Part shown: positions 55,993-64,000 of the stretch, piece after piece
How positions within the stretch are numbered: the first letter of the stretch is position 1
Layout of the letters: every line of letters starts with the position of its first letter
Assembly (NCBI GenBank): GCA_944470555.2
Contig: OX104131.1
Span: forward strand, 16,422,515-16,486,514
DNA length: 64,000 nt
From: Heterobilharzia americana
Lineage: Eukaryota; Platyhelminthes; Trematoda; Strigeidida; Schistosomatidae
Direction: 5' to 3'
Notes under the pieces: generated by a model
Seen by the model: the letters and a program-made list of their open reading frames with translations, nothing else
Told to the model about the DNA's origin: nothing
Database searches by the model: none
Made by a program: the position numbers and the translations under genes

Positions 55993-56087
55993 GAATGGGA
56001 ACGTGATGCTGCTAAGTATGTTTCTTTGATGGAGTCGAGTAAAGAAGTGTGCAATCTTCTGGTTAATTGGCGGAAAATGGAGTTGAG
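55993..56087 (+). CDS. MDN1: Midasin exon 24: linker
   Basis: This exon has 95 nt: EWERDAAKYVSLMESSKEVC, NLLVNWRKMEL plus AG. It corresponds to the WEENASRALSLRKHL and IIRWRKLEL segment of midasin, which is well conserved. The acceptor is TTTTACAG and the donor is GTAGGT. Confidence 0.95.
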
Positions 56088-57690
56088 GTAGGTTGACATA
56101 TACTTCAGGTCATAAAAGTCATTTTCAGAGTTGATTTAATACTTTGTACATGATTCGCTATAGATCTAGACAATGCAGTTCACTCTTCATTCCATTTTCC
56201 TTCACATTTTTTCCAGTGATAGAGTTTGTATGATCGTTATAAATCTCGATCTTACTAACGTTTCGTCACATTGTTTCATAACTGTTGTGATAACTTGATA
56301 TTACAATGTCTATGATTGAATTGTTTACTTGCCTATTTTTCAACTGTCCTTTCTGTCATCTAGCAGTTATTTATTAGAAATGTCAGTCATTTTGACGTTA
56401 TTTTTGTTTGTTGGTGGCTAATTGTAGAATTTAGGACGCGCATTTCGTCTCATAAGTAACTTGTCAGATGGGTATATTTACATTCCAGTGAGTTGTATCC
56501 TCACTCAACACCGATCCCTTCGAACGCAAGAGCATTATGTACTTCCTTATAGAGTGATGAGTACCAGTATATTAACCGACGGGAAATAACTAGCATCAGT
56601 ATGTAACAAAAGGTACTCGTCGCATAAGAGATAGCACCCATGATTTGGTAGGTTAGTGTATAGAGTAGTCTGAAAAGGTATTTGCTGGCCCCTGAGTGTC
56701 AGGAAGAATACTTTGACTCACTCGGACACTAGCTATTACAACCATCTGAAGAGTACCAAATAAAATGCACTGCGCGTTCTGCACTCCAGTTCTAAACATC
56801 ACCAAGCTAATGAATTAGGAACGAAACATCCGTTCAAAAGTCCCTATATATCAATAGATACTGATCACTTCGATCAAGCATGAATATCAACGGTAAATTG
56901 CAAGCATCACTGAGTGAAGAAATAAAACTGTTCCTCAAAGTTGTTCATCGCAAGATTTGAGGCCAGTCACTAGTATTCAAAGTTCTTCACTCTGATAGAA
57001 AGCATAATCGTGTCGTTTAAAGGATAGGGATGTAGCATCTATGGATTGACTGTTTGATATGTTGCTTTAAGATGACTTATCTAAGCCTTTGTCTGCCAGT
57101 GACTGCTCCATTTCAATTATTTTCTATTCTGCACTATTATCATCATTATTCAAATAGGTCACCACAAACTATGTTTGCCCATCACATCTTTTAGGTTGAT
57201 GAGCGTTCTTACGTAGTGAGCCAACAGTATCAAAGTATCAACTCAGTCAAGTCCGTATTGTAATGTATCATCAACCACACATCAAGACTGTATTTTTGCA
57301 TGCACTGTCAATTATACATTTGTGATGGATTCCTTATTTGCTGCGTCCTCCAAAGGAAAGCACTCCTCCCTTGTACATTAATCCAGTTCTAAAATGACTA
57401 GTTTAAACTACTTGTATCTTTACTATTATGTTGTGTGCTGCTGATAAGAACGCATTTTCGTAGTCTGCATCTTCGACGTAAGTTACAATAGCAGATGATC
57501 GACAGAAAGATGTTGTTGACAGAGAGACAGGAGGAATCGAAAGAAACCATAAAGAGTGATAATCGTTACACAAAGCATATTTATCCCATTTATACCTACT
57601 GAAATTTCCTTTATAAATAATCTGTTACTGTGCTCATGGATATTGCTCTCATCAGTATCACTGTTATTCATTTTTGTCCTTCGCTTCTAG
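56088..57690 (+). other. MDN1 intron 24
   Basis: GT-AG intron with a decayed hammerhead unit (56425-56467) and its SM-alpha-like body (to about 56620). From 56640 to 57680 I recognise nothing. Confidence 0.75.
56425..56467 (-). ncRNA. Degenerate hammerhead ribozyme (SM-alpha type)
   Basis: The minus strand reads CTGACAA, a weak stem II (GTTACTTATGAGAC), an intact GAAA, then TGCGCGTC followed by CTAAATTC. It is clearly the same ribozyme type as at 18632, but here the GA at the end of the CUGANGA box is AA, so one of the two catalytic guanines is lost and cleavage is not expected. Confidence 0.6.
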
Positions 57691-58028
57691 CTACTGGTTA
57701 GCAACACTCGACTCAGCAGAGATCCAGATAGGTAATCGTTGTTTGACATTATGGTTTCATTTGTATGATCTATTCTTACGTCCTGGGAGCTACCGCCAAC
57801 AAATGAAATCCACTGATTCAGAAGGTAAACATCAGGTGAATAAGAAATCTTGTCCAAAAGACAATGGTGATTCTCATCTTGATGATTATATACAACTGGA
57901 AACTGATCGTCTTGATGCTTTAATTGAATTATTCGAGAAAGGACCTATCGGAGAGTTTACATCTCGTTGGAAACTGGTTGCTTCTATTTATTGTGCATTG
58001 AATGTGTGGCCTGGTTTAGGTGAACAAG
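57691..58028 (+). CDS. MDN1: Midasin exon 25: linker
   Basis: This exon has 338 nt. The first C makes Ser with exon 24, giving MEL-S-YWLATLDSAE, then LWFHLYDLFLRPGSYR, a Lys/Ser/Asp-rich loop (about residues 45-68), LDALIELFEKGPIGEFTSRW and KLVASIYCALNVWPGLGEQ. This matches the LELNCWSMSLDN, HWFSIYQML and EGSSLGEFHVRL succession of vertebrate midasin. The donor is GTTTGT. Confidence 0.94.
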
Positions 58029-58851
58029 GTTTGTAAAAGCAACATTTACTGCATTATATTTTTTTTAGCAATTTGCGGTACAAATGTAGCTAAAACGTAT
58101 CTTATTGTTATGCATCACCCTGCCAGTGTGCATTTATTAGTCAAAGTTTAACAAACATGAAACACAAAGGAACTTCTGGTTATGTTTTTTTCTCTATAGT
58201 TATCAACAATATGTACTGTAGTAATGCTTTTCATTTAACAGCTACTCTTGTCGTCGCGATCCTTAGCATGGTCAGTGGTAGACTGAGTGAAGTTTGGCAG
58301 ATTAATGCGCAGTTTTTGATGTATGATCGATCTTGTTGACATTACCTCATTTGTTTTTGGAAGACATAGTGCAAGTATATGGTAACACAACTCAACCCGG
58401 TACATGTTTATGTACTAGACTACGATGCACACTTATTGTTTGAGGGCTTATAATACTACACTGTTGTTCAGGTCGAGCTGATTTTGAACCGGAAACCCAA
58501 TATTCGAAAGTTATGGGACTTCAAGGAAACCCATTTGCCCTCATGGATTCGAACCTGGATCACTTGTTGCTTCGGTTAGAGACACTAGCACTGAGTTACT
58601 TGAGCCGCCTTTACTACAATCGCATCAGGCATAGTATTTGTCGAATACATTATACCACTATAAGAAGCAACTGTTTTAGCGCGAACAGTCAAGTATACTA
58701 AGCAGTCTGTCAATTTAAGGCTTCAGTTCTATAACACAAAACATTATAGGCGGTTTTTTGTATAGATTTCCGCTTCAACCACTTTTTTCAGTCATATTCA
58801 CGCTCATCTGTTTTATTTATCCTACTTTCTTACTTTTTCTGACATTGACAG
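58029..58851 (+). other. MDN1 intron 25
   Basis: An 823-bp GT-AG intron. Near 58540-58620 there is a weak tRNA-like, SINE-type stretch. An acceptor-like site at about 58240 with an open frame was considered and not used because exons 25 and 26 join in phase. Confidence 0.7.
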
Positions 58852-58967
58852 AGCGGCTATCGTCTAAACGTGTGGTTGGCAATGCAGTATGGTTTTATGC
58901 ACAGTTTTTACCGTACGTAACAGATGAATTGAATAATCTGCGAAAACCGATTGAAAAAGAGATGAAG
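58852..58967 (+). CDS. MDN1: Midasin exon 26: linker
   Basis: This exon has 116 nt. AG completes a Glu codon with exon 25, then RLSSKRVVGNAVWFYAQFLP, YVTDELNNLRKPIEKEMK. It parallels VLWNLYHYYKQFFD and VELRSPLEKELKEF of vertebrate midasin. The donor is GTTAGG. Confidence 0.93.
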
Positions 58968-59444
58968 GTTAGGGGATTCATTTTTCGATTATTTATGCAA
59001 GTTATCCGCTTTATTACTTTGAGTAAAACGAGAAAATTGGACAAGAATGATGTAATACTACTTTATTTCAGGGAATGGCATCAACTTTTTAAAAAATATG
59101 TGAGATAAACTGGAATGAAAATCGGTGTATTTCTGTGACTGAGATTAGTCTGCACTGAAAACTAATTCAAAATCAATCCCCCTTCCCTCGTCTCCATGAA
59201 CATCCCAGTTGAGTTACATTTCAGTGTTTATGAGTGAATTACTTCGAGATGGATTGCTGCAGATTTTGTTTTGTTGTTATGAGCTAAGGGGTCACTCAAG
59301 CCGGAGGTGAGCATGAGTGGTGATCACATCGTCCACTGTGAGTTAACGAAAGTAAAATGTTGGCCGTTGGATTCGAATCCATTGGTTGAATGCGTTAACA
59401 TATTTCACTTGACAAAACAATCCTGTGCAAAAATCGTCGAGCTT

Positions 59445-59615
59445 TGGCTCATTAGTTTCAGGAGATAACTTTCAACGGATGGGCCACTGGTTTGAGCCCC
59501 CTTTTGTTTGCCGAGGTTTAGGCAGACCAGTAGTATCACTGACCCTCACACAGTAGATGTGGTTAGTTCCCTACCGCACAAATGTGTACAAGGTTGCTGA
59601 GTGCATCTCGATTCG
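59445..59615 (+). repeat. SM-alpha-like SINE
   Basis: GAGCTTTGGCTCATTAGTTT (A-box side), ACTGGTTTGAGCCCCC (B-box side), GTAGTATCACTGACCCTCAC, GTGGTTAGTTCCCTACCGCA and GGTTGCTGAGTGCATCTCG, in the usual order. Confidence 0.65.
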
Positions 59616-59889
59616 ACCAAAACTCATAATACATTGACCACAGAACTGATAATTTTCGAAGCTTTGTAAGAATAAAAAGAAGTTGAAGAACGAGTCATCA
59701 AGATCAACATAGGACCAGGTATTACTAAGTAACGGTTTGAGTTGCCTCAGCTCATATCAGTACATCAAATAAAAAGACAATAAAAATAGAAGATGAAGAT
59801 GGAAAGAAAAGTCAGTCAAAGGAAGTAGAAGTAGAAAGCAGTAAAAGAGGAGAAGAAAGAATGCAAAGATAATGAGATTAAATGTAGCA

Positions 59890-60560
59890 GTTAATGTTGA
59901 TGATAATGGGTGTATGCATCTGCGCCACTAAAATCGGTTCGCAGCCATATCACCCGGTCTCCAACCACTGGTTTCTCTTGTCCCGCGGACCCAAACCGGC
60001 TAGGTCTGCATCGCCCTACATGGCTGAAGCCAACAGTCAAAGACTTCATGCATTGATGCCATGTTTTTGTCTGGTCGCCCCGATCCTTTTTCCAGTCTGA
60101 ACCTACTTCAGCGACGAGGCAGACGGTAGCTATGCAAACGTAACACATGCCCCAGACATATCAGTCTATGAAGATTCACAACCTCATCAACTTACTTACC
60201 TCTCCTGCCTAGAACTCTACGTCTGACTTCTTGCGTTACTCGCACAGTGACACCATGAAACACGGCCATGCTACGTAGGCAACAGTGGTCAAACACCAGA
60301 TGCCTTCTCTTGTCTTCTACCTCTAATGAGGACTTTTCACAGCCGTGGAGTAGAACAGGGTGGACTGCAGCACAGTACACGCGACCCTTAATAGGCAAAC
60401 GGGTATCACGGCGGTGCCACAGGTGGCGTAAGTTGGCGAAAGCCAACCGAGCCTTTTGTATTCGTGCAGAGATTTCATCTACCTCTGAGCCCTTCACCAG
60501 GGCTGGTCCAACTTCCCAGGCAAGTGCAGTGTACAACGCACTCAATCACTTCAGTCTCTA
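59890..60560 (-). mobile_element. CR1/Jockey-like retrotransposon: 3' coding end
   Basis: The minus strand reads ARIQKARLAFANLRHLWHRR, DTRLPIKGRVYCAAVHPVLL, VTQEVRRRVLGRRGK, then DQTKTWHQCMKSLTVGFSHV. It is homologous to 52715-53215 and 34180-34560. Frames shift within it. Confidence 0.82.
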
Positions 60561-60751
60561 TTATTAGTTGGGGTGCCGTCGAAAGCCAGTCCTGGAGCAA
60601 CAGTTTGCATTTATGTGGCTAGAAACGCATCCCAAACATTCTCAGATTACCGCTCAAGGTGTCCAGAAGACTCACTATCTTGAACAACGAGCATGGATAT
60701 ATTTTTCCCTCTTTAATAATTGGAAAACCTGTTATGGAAGGGGATTGCATT

Positions 60752-60965
60752 GAACTCTGACCTCAGTGGCTAAATGGTTATCGCGTTCACCACGGGTTCT
60801 GAAAATCCTGGGTTCGATTTGTGGCGTGGTCATGAGTGCGTACTGTACACACTAGGACAAAAAGCTGTTCAATGCTCACAAGTTTTCAATGGTTCTCCAA
60901 CTAATGTCAGTTCGTGATGAATAATACCCTAATATTGTCACCCCTTTCCCCGAGATAATTTCATG
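60752..60965 (+). repeat. tRNA-derived SINE-like element
   Basis: The A-box side is CCTCAGTGGCTAAATGG and the B box is CCTGGGTTCGATTTGTGG, with tRNA-like spacing. The body has AGTTTTCAATGGTTCTCCAA and AATGTCAGTTCGTGATGAAT, shared in style with the units at 2070 and 5745. Confidence 0.7.
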
Positions 60966-61636
60966 AGCTCATTACTTGGATGAGGTAATCCATTTTAAAC
61001 TGACGGTTCACAGGTTTGAACTATAGTCTATCTACCGAGTCTAAGGCAGTTTGCCTGGTACGTGAGATTGCTTCGGATTTCCGATTTGTTTAGTTTTTCA
61101 TAAAAAAGGGGGCATTATATTAGTGTGTAGTTTTTTTTAGGCTGATCTGTTGATGGTTTTATCATTTTCACTGGCTTGATTCATTCGAGGCATAAGTTTT
61201 GTGTATCTGAACAAATGAAACAGTTGGTGTGTCCTGGATGATTTTTCATCAATCTTGATATTGAATGATCTGCTAATCATATGGACAGAATTGTGCCTCA
61301 TGTGTCGTTTTGTACTTGAATAGACTAGCTGGTCTTTAGTTCTTCAGACTTACCACAATTGTTTTTGTCTGAATGTTGCGATGCTTTACAAATGAAACTG
61401 ACTTGTTAGTTATTTGCCCATATAGATTTTTCGGGCATGCATAAACTGTATGGCTTTTCAAGTTATTCTCAGTGTGTTGTTTGAAACCTGTTGTACATTT
61501 CACTCTAGATATTTGAATAAAAATGTCTGTTAGTACCTCCATAGGTATGACTTTAAAACCTGAGATATTGTTTTTCGCCTATCTTTTTTCGAGCACTTCT
61601 TATTCTACCCATCTTTTTTTCTGTCTTCTCTTCTAG

Positions 61637-61729
61637 GGTATTGTAAATATCACCAAATGGGGACATTATTCTCGTTTTTGGTCCGTTAAAACATCAGTTG
61701 ATCGTTGTAAAAAGTTGATTCACAAGCAC
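61637..61729 (+). CDS. MDN1: Midasin exon 27: linker
   Basis: This exon has 31 codons in phase 0/0: GIVNITKWGHYSRFWSVKTS, VDRCKKLIHKH. It aligns with the EFVKISKWNDVSFWSIKQSV segment of vertebrate midasin, one of the clearest landmarks of the linker. The acceptor is TTCTAG and the donor is GTGAGT. Confidence 0.95.
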
Positions 61730-62468
61730 GTGAGTTAATATGTATATACTTCCTTGTATGTACTTCATTATAATTACGTTTGTCGTTCGATCACTGTAAT
61801 AATTTCCATAGTTATTGGTGATAATGCATTTTTGTTCTCTGATTAATTCATACCCCCTTTATCCTTGTCTACTACTTTGAAATATAAAAATAAGCTCCCG
61901 GATGATATATTCATCTTCTTACTTCAACCTGGCAGGTCTTAGGTAGCTGCAACTAACCATTCTCGTTATTTTTTTGTGTTGGTTATAATGTGTCTTTAGA
62001 CATTTAATTATTTTCAGTTGAAAATAATGAAGTCTACAGAGATTATTTTTGAAAATTTACTTCTGGTACTAAGTAACATTTACTGTTACACAATGGAGAC
62101 TTGTGTCTTTCATATTGTAAAGTGTATTCACACTCCACATGTCTGACTTCCTGGCATCTACTCTGAATTTCAGTCAAATAAGTTAGTACAATTGGGAAAG
62201 AACCGATTGTTCAAACAAATTTGCTCAACAGGTGTCAGCAATAATCGACAATAAGTCTATTCGATTCATGCTACCCAACTTCTTCATCTTGCCTTAAAGT
62301 ATATTGTTCATTTATTGTCGCAAAACTCCCAACACACCTACCTAATCTTGTTTTTGTCATACTTAAACCTTTAGTTTTGAAGTTTTCTTCTATTGACGTT
62401 AGTTATTGAAGTGTACTAATCACCTGTTTCTATTTTTGGACATTGTTGTTTTAAATTGGATTTTTTAG
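61730..62468 (+). other. MDN1 intron 27
   Basis: A 739-bp AT-rich GT-AG intron with a T-rich acceptor; no other feature. Confidence 0.8.
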
Positions 62469-62722
62469 GTGAAAAATTGGGAATCTATTCTTCAACAACC
62501 GGTGCGACCAATATTTGAAAGTGTGATCAAAATTCCTAATTATCTAGAACCGAATACTGATAACAACGATAATCATATCTGTTCTAGTGCATGGATAAAA
62601 TTAAACATGTCAGAGATTTCAAGTGTATTGAATCAGTGTTCAATTAGAAAATCATATCAATACCTACAACAATTATATTGCAGACCAAATGAAGGCATGA
62701 ATGATCTCCCTTCACATCTCAT
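62469..62722 (+). CDS. MDN1: Midasin exon 28: linker (last exon in window)
   Basis: This exon has 254 nt: VKNWESILQQPVRPIFESVI, then SSAWIKLNMSEISSVLNQCS and DLPSHL plus AT. It continues the helix after exon 27 (the KFMKKFEAVLSEPCR-like region) and then diverges. The donor is AT|GTATGT with phase 2; the next exon lies beyond the window. The same frame stays open to 62840, so a read-through form cannot be excluded from sequence alone. Confidence 0.85.
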
Positions 62723-64000
62723 GTATGTATACTCAATTTTATGGGTGTATACTTGTATATTCTTTTACTCTATTTCGCTACTTGAAAATAGTTCTCATCC
62801 AGTATTAAGGTCATTTGATGAATTGTCATTTTGTTTATAGTATCCTCCCCATTAGACTTAAATATGTTTATAGATTCAATGTTGTGGGATGTTAAAGATG
62901 TAAATTCTACTGAAATGCCTTGAGCTACAGCTAACTGGATGCTTCAGTTGTTAGTGTTTCTTCTTTTTTTTTATGAACACCGCCTACACCCAATGTTTAA
63001 ATGTTAAGCATACAGAAAATTAGCAGAGAAGTGGTTTTTCACTTGTTATTTTGTTCACTGTAAATTATCAATCGGTTTAATCTAAGTTTTATTCTTGCTA
63101 ACACTCATGAACAAACCATACCATGAAATCTAGAGGCAATTCATAATACACTATTGAAGATTTGGATCAGCATTATCCAGTTTCCAAGTCAGAGACTTGA
63201 ACATCTAGCTATTCTGGCTGACCCAAATACCCTCTGTAACTGCAGCAGTGGGTGAGGTGGGGTGGGGTAGCTTCGAACCTCAGATGGGATATCACTTTCG
63301 TTCAGGTTGCAGATACCCCTTGCTGACCAGTACTAAAAGGCACAAAACCCTAGGTCCAAGGCTCATCTCATTGTATCGCGATGGTGAGTGGGCACATTGT
63401 GCAATGATCCATGGAATTCAATCAGCTTTTACGACTAGACAACACATAGTTGTTTATTCCGCTATGAGTGATTCATCAATGTACATACCTAGGTAGTTAG
63501 TATGAGTGAAAACAAAAAGTAGTGTATTTCATATGACAACTATTTACAATTTCCGGTCGTTAAAGTAAAACTTTATCTTTTAAAAAGCTTCATTTTGTGG
63601 TTTACTCGCACAGTTTTAAATCAATTACTCGTAGTTTTATTGGTCATGAAGTTTGTGAATACACTATCGAAGTTGCAATTGATCAACTCCTAAACGGCAT
63701 ACATATTTTAGAATTGTTAAAAAATTTACTAACGGTGGAGATATTTATCATAGGTTTAAATCCCGCTCCACCTCGAATCGTAAAAAAGACAACAAGCTAC
63801 ATCTATTGTGTAAGAGGGCTAATAATACTGCTTGACTGCACAGACCGTGGTAGGTGGATTAGAGTTCAAACCTTTGACTCATAGGCTGAAAGTTAAGTGC
63901 CTAGACCAGTAAACCATGACTCTACTATGTGATCCATTGCCAAGTGCACGAATGTGCACGTGTTTACTGAGTCCATTTCGTTTTTAAATGTCCTTGATCA
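62723..64000 (+). other. 5' part of MDN1 intron 28
   Basis: Intron start after GTATGT. It contains an SM-alpha-like unit at 63830-63985 and a weak tRNA-like stretch near 63180-63300. An open frame at 63597-63884 runs into the SINE and is not trusted. Confidence 0.65.
63830..63985 (+). repeat. SM-alpha-like SINE
   Basis: CGTGGTAGGTGGATTAGAGT and TCAAACCTTTGACTC are followed by CTATGTGATCCATTGCCAAG, TGCACGAATGTGCACG and TTTACTGAGTCCATTTCG, the typical tail order of this family. Confidence 0.55.

Larger units (their letters stand above)
58968..61636 (+). other. MDN1 intron 26
   Basis: A 2.7-kb GT-AG intron with SINE-like units (59445-59615, 60752-60965) and a CR1/Jockey-like fragment on - (59890-60560). 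Nothing else is recognised. Confidence 0.8.
287..62722 (+). other. MDN1: Midasin gene body, internal part, 28 exons
   Basis: All recognised host exons read on the + strand in one order and match midasin/Rea1, the AAA+ ATPase that works in the nucleolus and nucleoplasm to release Ytm1/WDR12- and Rsa4/NLE1-type factors from pre-60S particles. Exons 1-5 are the end of AAA5, exons 6-9 are AAA6, and exons 10-28 are the linker. Exon lengths sum to about 6,992 nt. Splice phases agree across nearly all junctions, which is strong support for one gene. The N-terminal AAA1-4 modules and the C-terminal acidic and MIDAS parts lie outside the window. Module numbering is inferred from remembered family order. 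Confidence 0.92.

Noticed and set aside
58157..58339. Open frame of 60 codons with an acceptor-like AACAG inside
   Set aside because: Exons 25 and 26 complete a Glu codon together; adding it would break the frame.
63597..63884. 95-codon open frame near the window end as exon 29
   Set aside because: No acceptor with matching phase at its start, and it runs into an SM-alpha-like unit.
1..64000. A bacterial-style operon or defence system
   Set aside because: Everything points to one intron-rich animal gene with mobile-element debris; no bacterial gene organisation is present.

Overview
The window looks like nuclear DNA from a blood fluke (Schistosoma or a close relative). It is AT-rich, with short exons in long introns. 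The introns are full of flatworm-type non-LTR retrotransposon debris, Penelope-like fragments, tRNA-like SINEs and decayed hammerhead-ribozyme repeats of the SM-alpha kind. Genus is inferred from repeat style and protein similarity recalled from memory; no search was run.

The whole window appears to be the inside of one gene on the + strand: midasin (MDN1, yeast Rea1), the giant dynein-like AAA+ ATPase that strips assembly factors from pre-60S ribosomes. I can place 28 exons (287-62722) with GT-AG borders, about 7.0 kb of coding sequence or roughly 2,330 residues. Both gene ends lie outside the window. Exons 1-5 finish the fifth AAA module (Walker B, sensor, arginine finger). Exons 6-9 encode the sixth AAA module, whose nucleotide-binding motifs are non-canonical. 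Exons 10-28 encode the long helical linker (stalk). The Asp/Glu-rich region and the MIDAS domain are not reached. Exon phases join without stops except at two places, exon 18/19 and inside exon 21, which are flagged.

The introns carry six copies of one RTE-like non-LTR retrotransposon. In order they are A (8442-9244, +), B (10428-13944, -, nearly full length, 12-bp target duplication), D (27950-30740, +, internally deleted), C (32927-33656, +, with an inverted 5' part), F (40281-41700, +) and E (48840-51090, +). Fragments of a second, CR1/Jockey-like family lie at 25085-26920, 34180-34560, 37420-38830, 52715-53215 and 59890-60560. Penelope-like pieces lie near 1195-1560, 34541-34742, 44720-45300, 48640-48840 and 51090-51150. 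There are about a dozen SINE-like units.

The most interesting architecture is the set of near-identical inverted retrotransposon pairs around MDN1 exons. A and B flank exon 7 (the AAA6 P-loop exon). B and D flank exons 8-13, whose combined length of 2,547 nt is divisible by three. Such pairs are the classic setting for exon circularisation and skipping. I found no separate protein gene, no CRISPR array, no operon, and no convincing new defence or biosynthetic system.
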